Shown in pieces: positions 24,184 through 36,535 of a stretch of DNA of 64,000 nucleotides. The DNA lies in the NCBI GenBank assembly GCA_023231475.1, contig JALJEE010001021.1, positions 21,881-85,880 of the forward strand, written 5' to 3'. Position numbers and translations under genes: made by a program. Below the pieces are notes generated by a model. It saw only the letters and a program-made list of their open reading frames with translations. It did not search any database and was not told where the DNA came from. This DNA is from Seison nebaliae (taxonomy: Eukaryota > Rotifera > Pararotatoria > Seisonacea > Seisonidae). Every line of letters begins with the position of its first letter. The stretch's first letter is position 1.

Positions 24184-27041
24184 TCAAGAAATAAAATATT
24201 GTCCATTGGGTTGTGGTTGGATTTGGTGGAGATCGGTATTGTTATGTTCGTCAAGTTTCGAAGTTTGTGACACAATCGATGTTGAATGATTTTCAGGAAA
24301 GTATTCGTTGTTATTCGATGCGCGAATGAATTGAGACATATCGTTCAATTTGCATAGATTCCCATTGACTACAACATTCTTCCAATAAATATATGAATCA
24401 TGTGATTTACTATCAATCAACGACTTATTCTGACACTCATCATTATTGTCATTGCTGGAGAGAGTTGGATGAAGATGATGATTATTATTATTGTTGTTGT
24501 TATTATTCTCATTATTATATGATGAATTGGCAATGGTGGTCAGAGTGGATGAGACGGAAGGAATCTTCCTATCCGTTGATGGTATTGACAAATTATTATT
24601 ATTACTGTTGTTGTTGTTGTTATTGTTCACATTATTAATATTCGTTCCAATTTGATCGGATTGAGATGTTTTCGATAGATTCTCATTATAATTAGTCATT
24701 GATGTCGGTAATTTCCCATAAAGATTTGGATTAATCTGGAAATTTTGTTGATGGAACGATGTTGATGATTGTTGTTGTTGTTGCTGTTGTTGTTGCTGTT
24801 GCAGAAGAAGATTTGGATATGATAACATATCATAAATGTTCGTTGCAACATCATTATTATTATTGTTATTGTTATTGTTATTAGTCTTTCCGTTGAATGA
24901 ACCGGATTGATTGGAGAATTTGATTTGCATCTCAAAATATTTCAAATTTTGATTATTATTGTTGTTGTTGTTGTTGTCATTGTCGTTTAAATTATTCTCC
25001 GTAGATGATGATGTTACTAATGGCGCATAATAATTGTTTAAATTGTTGTTGTTGTTGTTTTTGTGTAGAGAGTTGTCGATTATAGATTTATTCATTTCAT
25101 TATCACTCAAATTTTGACAGTTTGATAGAGTCGAATCATTCGAATAAGAGTTGGAAGAAGAATTCTGCAAATAATTATTGAATTGATTCTCATCAACCAA
25201 ACTCTTATCAATCTTCAATTTCTTCGTTGAAAGCCCATCGGACGATGGACAATTCTTGTCAATCGAATCACGACCATTACTATGAAGCACATTCAACATA
25301 TCATTAACGTTATTATTATTATTGTTATTGTTGGAACAATTCATTTGAATATTCTCATGATCTTCCAATTTATCTGTTGAAGTATCTTTCATTGATATGG
25401 ATCTATCATCACTTGAAATCGTTCCATTCGATTTATTCAGTGAATTTAATAAAGTTTTTGGTGAATTATGATGATTGGTTTCTAGGAGGTTTATTGACAG
25501 TTCCTCATGACAGTTACTAGACGATCGTAATAATGTTGTATCTGATGGAACGATCGATAGAACTTTATCATTCTCACCACAACTCTGCTCATTCTTCTCA
25601 TCAATTAATTCATTTTTTATCTCATTCGACATCATATTAATGTCAAGTTTTGATGAATGATCCTCAGTTATCGTATCTGCTTGTGACGAATGATTATTCA
25701 TTTCATTCAATATCATCTGATTGTAATTCGTCTCAAATGATTGACTCGTATTCATCGACTGTTGTTGTCCCTGATGATGTTGCGCTTGTTGTTGTGGTGG
25801 TTGTTGCTGCTGTTGTTGCTGATAGAATGATGCATTTCTTAAATGATTTTCTAAAGTCTGATAATGATATTGTTTCAACATGATCAATGCCAGTTGTTTC
25901 TGACGTTGTTGTTGTAACAACAATTGTTGTTGCTGTTGTTGTTGTTGTTGGTGTTGATGTTGTTGCTGCTGTTGTTGTTGTTGTTGGTCGAACGTTAATG
26001 GGAAACCATCGTTCGATGTTAATCCATTCACTGATCCATTTTGATTCGGTTGTGATTGTGGTTGTTGTTGTTGTTGTTGTGAGCGTTGTTGTTGCAAGAG
26101 AGTTGCAGCAATATATGCGGAATTATGCCAACTACTCGCATCACTCAAACCGACACCCATTGCCATAAGAGCATTATTCAAATTTATCGTGTTCCGATCA
26201 ACATTCGATGGATTATAAATATCATTCGTATTCGAATTCACCTAATCGACATAATTGAAAGATTAATATGAATTGAAAAGCAAAGACCAACCTCTGAACC
26301 ATTCTCATGAACGGTGATCGTCTTCGTTTCTTCCATCTTCCCATTCGTCTCATTCGTCGTTGTTTGTTCGGTTTTTTTCAATTTTCTGCAATTCGATTTC
26401 TTATTTTTCTTTTCCAAATGTCCTATACTATTCTTATTGTTATCATCCACACTCTTATTTTCATTTCCCGACGTAGATGTGTCATTACATTTCAACGACA
26501 TATTTGCCTTAGCCACCAAATTTCTCAGAACTCTATTAATCGAAGAAACCTGTACAACATTTTATTACCATTTTATTCATAATAATTATTTTTACTAACA
26601 CTAGGTACATTATCTTGATCACAGACACCTTCATTGAGAAGTCGATCGCGAATCTCCCAAGCGAAAATGGAGGGACATTCTTGTTTATAAGTGGCAATTC
26701 TCTCCACCACTCTCGCCGTCGCTACACGAGGTTTAGACCCACCGATTGCTCTTGGTTTTATCGTTCCAGTTTCATAATACCGTGCCAATATTTTACTAAC
26801 ACATCCGTTGCTCACCTGATTCATTTGAAAACATTTCTCATTAGAATTCTTATCAGTGAAAGATAACCTGTAAAATGCGCGAAATGTCACACGGTCGAGC
26901 GCCTTGATGAGCCAGTTCGATAATTTTTTGTCGAATCGCATCAGGTAGTGGTCGTCCATTCACGAAGATTCCGCCTAATTGGTTAATGCCGCTATGTCCT
27001 TTATGTGGCATGGCGACCAGGAAATTACGAAATGAATCCAT
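24184..27041 (-). CDS. Pax6-class paired-domain protein without a homeodomain
   Basis: Four exons on the minus strand: 27041-26868, 26815-26600, 26549-26292, 26241-24184; 901 aa. The paired domain occupies about residues 16-143. Its N-terminal half includes [20 protein letters not shown] and [17 protein letters not shown], and its C-terminal half includes [40 protein letters not shown] and [13 protein letters not shown]. The diagnostic Ile, Gln and Asn of [11 protein letters not shown] (paired-domain positions 42, 44 and 47) are those of Pax6/eyeless/twin of eyeless, not Pax2/5/8 or Pox neuro. Pax6 proteins normally carry a homeodomain. Here the rest is a 685-codon open exon rich in Gln, Asn and Ser, with no homeodomain. 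Splice phases at all three introns (50-52 nt, donors GTTATC, GTTAGT, GTTGGT) join cleanly. It should bind DNA as a regulator of head or neural development; that is inferred from the family. Confidence 0.88.
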
Positions 27042-29956
27042 TCTCAATCCACTGACCGTTTCAATTTAGAGAAATTTTTCTTTTCTGAGTGTCAATTGGG
27101 AGAAATTATTTCGTGTCCTATTGGAATTCGCGTATCCGCCTTGGCGATAAGGAAGAAGTAGAAGATTGAGAAAATATCTAATAAATTTCATTGGAAATAA
27201 AATTAATTGAAGTTTGCCCCTTTTTACAACAATTATTCAATTTCATTAATTAATACTCATCCTAATAATCATTAGTACATTCACTTAACCAAATATTATG
27301 GCGAATGACTGAATTTTCATCTTCACTGAATCAGCACATTGATGTTCATTCAAATTTATAAAAAGAGATAAACTCTCGATCCAACAAGGTAAAAGCGAGT
27401 GAAGCAACCAACTCTCATTTCCAACTCAATAAAAATAATTGTGCCTTAAATTTTCTGCGTAATAATCTGCTTCGATAAGCGCGAAATTTATGTGCGAAGC
27501 ACATGTTTCCAACTTCCCCCTCCATTTTCCCTCATACAAAGACATTATTATAAATGAAAATCGATTGGTCACACCAATTTCGTTTCATTCTATCAATTAC
27601 ATCCAAACTTATATTCTCTTTTACAATTTAATTTCTTCTTATATCACAAACACACAAAATTCAAATCGATGTGATGAATCGATGTTAAATTCTCCACTCA
27701 TTTACGAATGATTGCCATCTATCAGAGAGATTCAAAAAAATTTTATTTTCGACAAATCGAATGTCGAACTAATTAAAAGTCAAGACAAAAAATAGTTTTT
27801 TCATCACACAATTTCTCCTTTATTTGAGAGATCAATTTTTCAATTTTTCTCCATTTCAAATTCGTGTGAAATCGATGGGCAGAATTGAAAAAAAAATTGA
27901 ACTAGAAACTTTTCTTGATTAGAGTGAGAAATGGGAAAGATTCTCATCTTTCGCTTATGCTCCAATAGGATTCGTACAACGAACACTTACAGTTTATTGC
28001 ACGAGAATCGAAGCAGAGAAGGAAGACGAAAAAGAAGGTGAAATTATTCTATCGGATTAACGCAATAAATGAATTCTTCTTGTCAATTCATGCTTTCCAT
28101 TCAACGGTAACAGAGAATGGACAATTAAGATAGTGATCAATCGAACGATGATCAAACAGTTTTGCTTCAACTCATGCCTAGTCCAATGGAATATATCGTC
28201 AAGAAAGATGATTAGATATTCGACGAAAGAAAATTTACGGTAAGACATCACTTTCATCGGATTATTTACGCTTCCCTTAACCACATGAGAGAGAAAATGG
28301 AAAAGATTCTGTTTACGCCGTCATGCAATTGCACGACTCTTTCTTCTTCGTCTTTCTTTCGATGCCATTTTCTGATGATGAGCTAACTCGATTCCATTAG
28401 ACAAAACGAAGAAGTAACAAGACTTTATCAACATAAGACATGAGATATTCCATCTCTACGCTCTCTTTCATCATAACTACCTTTCCTTTCACCAGAAATC
28501 TTTCTACCGATAATCACTGATGTTTTCCGTACAAAAATTGAATGTTCCTCTAATCAATGAATACTCTTATCTCCTATCATTGTGTATGATGAGGTTTGGG
28601 CATTGTCATATTTTCTTATGAAAATCTGATTGCAACTCTATATATATATATATATATATGTTGTGCACACACTCAATTCGATGCACAACATCATCATGAG
28701 AAGTGAAATATAATAACACAAAAAAAGAAAAAATCGTTTTAACAAATTATTACTCTTGTTCGGAATAGAAGAAGAGGAGTTCATTTAAAAATAATTCATT
28801 CCCATCTCGAAATGAATGCGAATATTGATTCAATAATTATCAATCCTCGCTCCCGAGGTGCCATGACGAAAGTAGTTTAATGTTAAATAAAAGAATAATA
28901 AAAATAACAGGAATTGACGTGTTCTATGTTTCATTCTCTCCCTCCTCTTGATTAGGGACGGGAGAGAGTAATTGAATACTTGTTTATTAGAGAGCATTCG
29001 TGCAGAAACCGTACGAATCAGTGCACATTTTGGTGCAGTCGAACGTCATCAGCGAAAAGAAAAAAAAGATCAATATACTTTCCATTTTTCCTCTTTCTAA
29101 ATTGGGTCTGATTATTTCCAGAAAATTATTCCGGTTTTATGTCGATGAAGAAAGAGGATGGGAAGAATTTTTTCTCAAATATTACTTTCTCCTCCAATCT
29201 GGTTTGATTGTCCCAGTTAATCGTAGGAATTTCTCACGAAAAATTTTTCCAAAAGCCAAAAAATCTTCATTTTTTCTAAGAGTTCCGATTTGTTATTGGG
29301 GATATGATGATAATTTCGGAATTTTAATGCTCTTTCTTTTCATTTAAAGAAACATTTTATTTGCAGTCACAGTTTAGGTTTGGAGATGAGATGGATGAGA
29401 TATTCGAATGTTATGCCTTCCCCTTCTCCCCTTCCCACCTAACGAGATAGGAAGGAGACAATAGAAAGAAATTTTCTAGCAAACAATATAAGGATTAATT
29501 TCGAATAGAATTGAATTCGATTCACCTATTGATATATATCAGAGGTACAATTGCGTCGCTCAAACAATAATTGTGTCCAGTTGATTGAGTTCAAGAGACG
29601 ATTTATTCCTATCCTCTTTCACCTACATAATATTTATGTGTAAAATTTCTTGGAAATCAGGTAATACACTTGGATTTGTGTGTGGAAGGGGAATATGGGA
29701 CATATATCAGGTTCATCTGCCTAGTGAATTGAGGGAAATTAAGCGGAAAATATCAATGCACACTCAATGCTTTCATTTTCCTTCTTTTCTTAATACTACA
29801 TTCAAATCGATCTTTTCTTCTTTCTTTCTCTAAATTTCTTTTAACTTTCATTCTCATTCACTTTCAGTCTCCTGTTTTTTTTTCCTAATCCAAATCCTAA
29901 AAAATTCTCATTTGCGAGAAACAAGAAATAATTATCTTAATGAACAATTGGAACAT
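27042..29956. other. Intergenic, upstream of the Pax6-class gene
   Basis: No gene could be supported. The open frames (27490-27711, 28057-28284 and 29000-29347) have no family features or splice partners. It holds a (TA)n tract at 28638-28659 followed by a short inverted repeat, and it is the likely site of the Pax6-class promoter. Confidence 0.4.
28638..28690. repeat. (TA)n tract followed by a short inverted repeat
   Basis: Eleven TA units end at 28659. The arms TGTTGTGCA (28660-28668) and TGCACAACA (28682-28690) follow, separated by 13 nt, and could form a hairpin. Confidence 0.6.
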
Positions 29957-29986
29957 TTAAAAGACAAGAAAGAAAATTGAATGAAA

Positions 29987-29999
29987 TTTATTGTTTATT
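29987..29999 (-). promoter_or_regulatory. Polyadenylation signals (ERAL1)
   Basis: On the minus strand two AATAAA copies (at 29999-29994 and 29992-29987) lie about 22-34 nt beyond the ERAL1 stop, implying a very short 3' UTR. Confidence 0.5.
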
Positions 30000-30020
30000 A
30001 ATGAAAAAGAACGATGGAAT

Positions 30021-32004
30021 TCATTTGACTTGTAAACGGAGCGAACATTTCGTCTGGAAAGTCGCCCAAAGTTCTTGTTTCGCTTCAACACCAATTCGAT
30101 GGAGTAGAGCACCGTGATTGTTGAGGATAGTTGACTAGAAACAATAAACATTGAAATTATATTGAATGAAAATGAAACAATATCTCTTTTGTATTGACGT
30201 TTTCTGCAAATAATTTCCACGTCAATTCTCATGACATCATTCTCATCGATCTCTAACGATCTCGTTTCGATTTGAAGTTGATATGGAATCTCGTTAGGAA
30301 GATACTCCAACAACTTCTCTCTGACACACATCTCAGTTAATCGATGAGGCATTTGATCCGTTCTGACATCTCGATGAAATTGCCATTGCTTCACATTCTT
30401 CGTTCTGAGAAATAAATAATTCTAAAAAAAATCATAAAATAAAATTATGAGATTATGATTATAAATTGAACACGTAAATCATTCACACCATTTGAATCAA
30501 GTGAGGAGACCATGAAGATTTGAGAGAAATATGGCCATCCAAATGTTCCATTTGATTTCTTATAAATTCTTATGAGATCTTCTAATTTCTTCCATTTCTC
30601 ATAATATAAATTCCAGGATTGTGTATTCATCAAATCCTCTTTGATTGCGACAGGTGAAGGATATCTTTCTTCCACTTTCTCTATTTTCAATATATGATTT
30701 TTTATAACATTCTTCAAATACACATTCTTATCATCATTCAATTTCATCAATAAATTCTTTTCATTCAATATTAAATCATTCAATTTTCCTGTTGTTGTTG
30801 TTGTTGTTGTTGGATGATATGGGGAAGCATCAGATGAAATTAATGATGATTTATTAGAATAATATGATGATGAATTTGATGGAATTAATTCATTGAAATT
30901 ATCTGAAGAATTTTCCAATTTTAATTGATTATCATTTCCTTCTGATAATAATTGATAATTTGAAATTTTTTTATGAAGCACATTCTTCATTTCATCTAAC
31001 ATGTGACAATGATTAATAATTTGATCTTTCATTTCGTCTGAAACGAAAGGAAGAACATCGTCCAATTCCAACATTATATTTTCTTCTTTCAATAATTTCT
31101 TCATTGAACTTCTTAATGTTCGTTGTTCTTTTGAGAAAATCTTGAAAAAAAAGAAAATATTAGAATATTAAATAAAATTAAATTTAAAAACTGGTAATGT
31201 TATTTGTCGATCATTCATATAATTATTCGTCAATGAGACGGTTGATGGTAATAAGAAATTTTTCTTTTTCAAACGATCAATCTTGAAAAATTTAAAGAAA
31301 TTTTCTTCTAATGAAAACGAACCAAAATTAAAAAATTTTTAATAAATTTGAACTTTATTCAAAACTAAAATTGCTTCGTTTTCTGGAAATGCGAATAAAC
31401 ATTTCATCACTTCCTCATCCAACGATTTGCAATGATATTCGTTCGAAATATCGTGAACAACAATAATACAATCACTATTCCATAATGATGCCATCGGATC
31501 CATAATCATCGATTTCTCCAATCTCCGATGTTTCTTTCTCCATGGCGCAATTGTTCCCGGAGTATCAGTGAACACTACTTGACAATTCCCTTTTGTTATG
31601 ACACCTAAAAATTTCTCTTTCAATTTTCTTTTTTATTTTCAAAATTCACCTGTAATTCTTTCACGAGTCGTGTGAGGACGTGAAGAAACTGAAGAAATGC
31701 GACGACCTAATAAACGATTAGCGAGTGTCGATTTTCCACTATTGGGAGAGCCAATAATTGATACATTTAATGATCGTGCATTTTGGGGATATTCTGGTAA
31801 TAAAATTCCTTGTTGATCATATTCGACTGATGAGAAAGAAAAGAAATTTAAATTTGATTCATTTCAACTTATTAAAATCAAACCTAAAGTTCGAGGAATG
31901 TATCCATTATTAATATTTTCCGTTTGGAAATCATTTGAAACGAATCTTTTAGAATTAATCGAAAATTGAGTTTTGAAGAATCGAAATAGGAAAAGTTTTC
32001 GCAT
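30021..32004 (-). CDS. ERAL1: Mitochondrial Era-like GTPase (12S rRNA chaperone)
   Basis: Seven exons on the minus strand: 32004-31884, 31826-31650, 31604-31354, 31281-31192, 31140-30472, 30421-30179, 30134-30021; 554 aa. A basic, Phe-rich start (MRKLFLFRFFKTQF) looks like a mitochondrial presequence. GTPase motifs are G1 GSPNSGKS, TT in RPHTTRERITG, G3 DTPG and G4 NKID, the last formed across an intron. The C-terminal KH domain follows LLEYLPNEIPY and includes LNNHGALLHRIG (GxxG loop), ending in SLRLQVK. Era-like proteins bind the 3' end of small-subunit mitochondrial rRNA and help ribosome assembly. The region between G4 and the KH domain is enlarged by a Ser/Thr/Asn-rich insert, making the protein longer than the human one. 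It starts 165 bp from a divergent gene. Five of six donors start GTT; the other is GTGAAT. Confidence 0.92.
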
Positions 32005-32168
32005 TTCTCCCTAACACATTTCTTTAGATGAATTAGCTAAACTTTTATAAATCGATTAAATTGTCGAAATGGATAATTGAATTGATCTGGGAATATTGCG
32101 AATCACCAATAGTGATCCTATAGTAGGATAGTCAAAACAAATAACGTATAAGTCTCTAATTGGGTCAG
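32005..32168. promoter_or_regulatory. Candidate bidirectional promoter
   Basis: Only 164 bp separate the start codons of ERAL1 (-) and the unrecognised gene (+), so both promoters and 5' UTRs must share this segment. No specific box was recognised. Confidence 0.5.
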
Positions 32169-34693
32169 ATGTCGACAATAAAACTGATTCTCAACCTGAA
32201 AAAAACCGATATCGTCTTCCTCGTTTATCTGGCGTATGAAGATTATGAATGGATAGAAAAAGAAGTCGTTTTCACCAATGTCCAAGGGAAAACGAATCTT
32301 TACAATCAACTCCCACAAACTTCCCTTCCTTCACTTATCAATTATGTGATATATTTATCTCGAACTCAAGAACCGTTTGATGGAGGAAGAATTTTTCGAA
32401 GGGAAATACCTTTCAAATTCTCAGGATATTTTCCTCATACAATCTTTAGATGTTTATTGAACAAACACAGCCATTATCGTATCGTTGATCAACATCCAGG
32501 TTATTATCAATTTCCCGAAGATAGAATTGAAAATGAAAACAAACAACATATGTTTGATCTGTTGGCAATTAGTATGATATGGCACATTTTACAAAAGTTA
32601 AGATTGCCGCTCATGGAAATGGAAGCTTACTTCTTCGATCATTTATATTTCTATGAAGATCAAATATTGCACTTGGGCAACTATGGAGACAAACAGAATT
32701 TCTTAATAAGATATTCAACAAACTCTCCTCCATTGCCACATGAGAAGAAAACTGATTCACATACTCTTCATATTCCTTCGTCAGGACCAATGTTGTTCAC
32801 TTTCACTTTCGAGAAGAAAACAATCGAATTCTTAATCTTCGTCCATAAAAAACCGAAAGTCTCATATTCTTCCTATCAATTTTTTTCAATTTAAATATTT
32901 CATCTCAGTATTTTCTCATTAAGAGAAACAAATGTTTAAATAATGTTCTTATTATGGAGCCGAAACAATTTGGTGGCGAACAAAATAAAGTTTCCATTTT
33001 AATCTTTTCAACAGATAATTTGTAAACTTTCATTCTCTTCAATTCTCTCCCAATTCCACTATTGTAAATATTCTACCATCATATTTCCATAATGCAGGTT
33101 TTCTTATTATTTTTCATTTTCCTACCGTCATTTTTCCCGTACCCTAAAAGGAGAATGGATTGAGAATTATCGATGATGAATTTGAATATGATTATGTGTT
33201 CGCTCTAGAGAAAGTACCGAATTTGGATGAGAACATCAACGAGAAGAGTAAAGCGATTATGAGAAATACAGAAATGTTGGAGAAGTTCAAAAAAAGAATA
33301 AAGAAGAATAGTACGATTCTGATAAAGACGGTGGAGGATTTAAACGACGAATTAATATTATACGAAGTTCAAGATAGAGCTCAACCTATTCAATTAATAC
33401 AACTCTACTATACTCCTTTTGTTAACAACAGAAGATATTGTACAATTCGACGATGTGGAAATTATCGAATTTGTTGTAAAGATAATCCAAACTTTTATTT
33501 GGATTTAGAGGTAACAGGTCTCTCCATTCGCATCCGAATATTTGAAAATTATCCTTCGTTTATGTTTCACTCTTTTAGAATCAAATGATTATTGTCATTC
33601 TGAGATTGTTGATCCCATTTTAACAATAACTCAAACTTCATCTGAAGATTTCCGATTATATGCTCAACATGAAGATTTGAACGCTACGATATATATGACA
33701 ATTAGTCCCGATACCGGCCATGTTTCCCTCCTTCACATTTCATCATTTTCATTCATATTCAATTAGTTCAGTAATTATAACACACAAAATCCGATAATGT
33801 TAGGAAAATATATTGAAGATAAACTCCTCTATATCTTCATACAAACAGCGTACGGTTATAAAAAATTAGTGAAGTTACTTATATTATTTATTGTTCATTG
33901 TAAAAAAATGTTTCGATAAAAGAGAATTGAATAAAATTAGATTATTCAAATGTCCAATACAACTGAATGTAATGGACCAACATGGAAATAATCTTTCCTT
34001 CCAATCTTCTCCTAACGAATTAGAAGTTTCTCTTTTTTCTCCAATTCCCTAAAATCATTATTTTCAATATATATTTTAATAACAGTTCCAATTAAAATTG
34101 AACAAAGTAGCCACATTTAAGATTCCACCGAATATCAACCGAATTAGTATGAATGGCGTCTGTTCGAACAGTATAATTATTGGACGATTATTCTCTAAGC
34201 ACGATGTAAGTTCGCCCCTACAAGTTCCATAAGAAATTCCTAAATTTTTTAAAATATCATTTCATCTTTTCAGGTCATTCGTTCTCCATCATTCTCTTTA
34301 AATCTGTTTGTCCAATCAAACAAAAATTTATTAGCAATTACTTCCAATATTTCCAATAAGAAAAATGATGAATATATCATTGAACTATTTAGAAAGGCCG
34401 ACCAAAATGATGAGAAAATAACGGAGAAACGAATGATCCCCCAAAACTTTTATGTATTTAAGGATTGTGATATAAGTTTCGGTTCTTACCAAGTTATACT
34501 GACAAGGACTCCAAAAGAAGAAGATGGCAATTCAGAAAATCATACAACTGAGAAATTCAATTCGAATATTGTGCAGTTCGAAAATGATAACGGATTACGT
34601 AGACGTCATTTGGGAACGGTCAAAAAGAATGGTGGAATTCTTTATTATTCTTTAGAATTTGCCACAATCCAAGAAGATGAATTTTCATGGTGA
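32169..34693 (+). CDS. Unrecognised 606-aa protein, multi-exon
   Basis: A tentative six-exon model is 32169-32858, 32909-32989, 33151-33517, 33579-33721, 34086-34205, 34274-34693. It sums to a whole number of codons. The first exon is well supported by a 230-codon open frame with balanced composition (for example DLLAISMIWHILQKLRLPLM, EAYFFDHLYFYEDQ). Later exons include RIIDDEFEYDYVFALEKVPN and NSIIIGRLFSKHD, and the last ends FATIQEDEFSW. There is no signal peptide, no clear transmembrane helix and no motif that I recognise. The donors (GTCTCA, GTTTCC, GTCTCC, GTTTCC, GTAAGT) are more varied than in neighbouring genes, so the internal boundaries, especially of the 161-nt intron after the second exon, are uncertain. 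A polyadenylation signal AATAAA lies at 34738-34743. Confidence 0.6.
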
Positions 34694-34737
34694 AATTATG
34701 TCCATTGTTCTTTAACCACAATCCGATTTTGTTTATG

Positions 34738-34743
34738 AATAAA
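34738..34743 (+). promoter_or_regulatory. Polyadenylation signal (unrecognised gene)
   Basis: AATAAA 45 nt after the stop of the unrecognised gene. Confidence 0.5.
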
Positions 34744-34849
34744 TAATTGAATTTTTTCTTCAGCTAATTTTGTTTAATAAAATATTTTTCTGATTATTTA
34801 AGAGCATTCCACTTCTTAAGACTATTATCTCTTCGTTCGTATTAAAAGT

Positions 34850-35763
34850 TGTGGAGAATCTCATTTTATTCCGCTATCGACATATCTTTTTCTCTTCATC
34901 ATATCAATTTGCATACCGATCTTCGTGTCGCGGTACATATCCTCTTCCCTTCCTCCTTCGTTCAGCTATATCTGATGCTAAAGAAAAGAAAGTTTCTCTA
35001 CACATTCTCGACGCATCATTCGCTCTTAATTATCTGTGTCGTCATAACGTCGAGACTCCTCTCCTCAGATTTCTATATCATCTTTTCTACCAATCTACGG
35101 GGCGTGTCTTCATCGGCGATCGACTCAGCGAAATATTTCACATCAATTCCGGTGTTTGTCAAGGTCATTGACGAAGTTCTTCGTCATCTGAATGACTCAC
35201 GTGACATCCACATAGGAAACAATTCGTTTCCACATGTCATGGCTTACACAGACGACATAGATCGTTCTCTGCGTCATCTAAAACAATCTTATCAACGTTT
35301 ATCTCTATTTCTCACGCAAAGAGATGTATCCATTAATCCGTCAAAAAGCTGTTTATTATCAACCGGTCTACGTTCTTTCTCGACTATTCCTCTTAAATCC
35401 TCCACTATCTTTCTCGGTTCAACTATTGATTTCTACAGCCTATTCTCCGTTGCGTTAGATCATATTCGCAACAAATTATGCAAAGCTTTCTTCTCTCCCA
35501 AAACGAAATTCACTCCTTTAAAATCACGTTTACAGCTTTTTAAGAGTTTAGTTCTTTCCTTATATTCTCTGGAAACGATTTTCGTATGCAGTCAACGCTC
35601 GTTCTTGTCAAATGACCGCGCTTACAATCGCCTTATTAGGAGATTAGTTTGTTGTTTTCACAGATGTAACCGTTCTCTGCTTTTCGCAACAATCCGTCTT
35701 CCTCCCTTACCCATTTTCTTCTCCCGTCGAATTTTTACTCCTATCGACAAAATCGCCGAATAA
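34850..35763 (+). mobile_element. Decayed non-LTR retrotransposon reverse transcriptase (plus strand)
   Basis: Two overlapping frames share one reverse transcriptase. The first (to about 35171) has KVSLHILDASFALNYL, RLSEIFHINSGVCQG. The second has VIDEVLRHLNDSRDIHIG, then the catalytic-site motif AYTDDI (about 35242-35259), INPSKSCLLSTG, and downstream SRLQLFKSLVLSLYSL with DRAYNRLIRRLVC. The break comes right after the GVCQG motif, where the usual LSPLLF-type segment is missing, so the copy has a deletion plus frame change and is dead. The Asp next to Thr in YTDD replaces the usual Ala. The layout after the palm resembles R2-like elements, but clade assignment by eye is weak. Confidence 0.75.
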
Positions 35764-36535
35764 TAATAATAATATTCTCATTATTTAATAAGATAAATAA
35801 AATTTTATATATATTACGATAATGCTCAAGCGGAATATAAGACCTTATACTGGTCTTTCTAGTTCTTCTTTTCTATTTGAATTTCCTAAAATTTCTACTA
35901 GTTAATTTTTCATCTGTTCTAACAGCTTGATACAACTATATGGTTAACGAGACAAGACTATAATATACATTTTTAATTATTATGATTATAATTAATTCAT
36001 GAAATTAGTTTGGTTTGTATGATATGGACATGTCGGTTAACCCCTCAATGAAAAACAAATAATTATTCTAATAAGAATTATATTTGTTACTCAATGATTG
36101 GAAATATTTTTATCATGTAACGATGAAGAGAATGTTGTAATGTTCAATGATTAAATGGAATAAAAGTAATGAATTATCATTGATTTTATTTATGTTATTT
36201 ATTAATTAATTTATTTATCACTTTTTTTGATTTTATAAAAATATTGAAATTATCAAGTGACTAAATTATTAAGAATTAAAATATTGCATAAATTTGATGA
36301 CGAATAAATATTCTCAGTATTTTATCGATCCGTGTTAAATATGTTCGACCAGAAGAGTGGAAGTGATACGTTAAGATATGTTATATGATATTATGACCGT
36401 ATGTCTGATAAAGAAGTGAATTGGATGATAAATAAAATGAAGTGAAATGATTTGGAATGAATTAGTTTATTTGTTTAATTTTCTATCTTTCATTCTGTTT
36501 ATATTTGTCTGACCGTAAATTGGGTTTGTTTTGTA
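35764..36535. other. Intergenic, nothing recognised
   Basis: A+T-rich sequence between the dead reverse transcriptase and the Piercer gene. No poly(A) tail or target-site duplication of the retroelement could be identified with confidence. Confidence 0.4.

Noticed and set aside
24393-26271. Plus-strand open frames with poly-Val, poly-Cys or poly-Tyr runs
   Set aside because: They are antisense readings of the CAA/AAT repeats in the Pax6-class tail exon.
32990-33014. A 25-nt GT-AG intron in the unrecognised gene
   Set aside because: It is too short to splice. A 161-nt intron to the acceptor at 33150 keeps the frame and was preferred.
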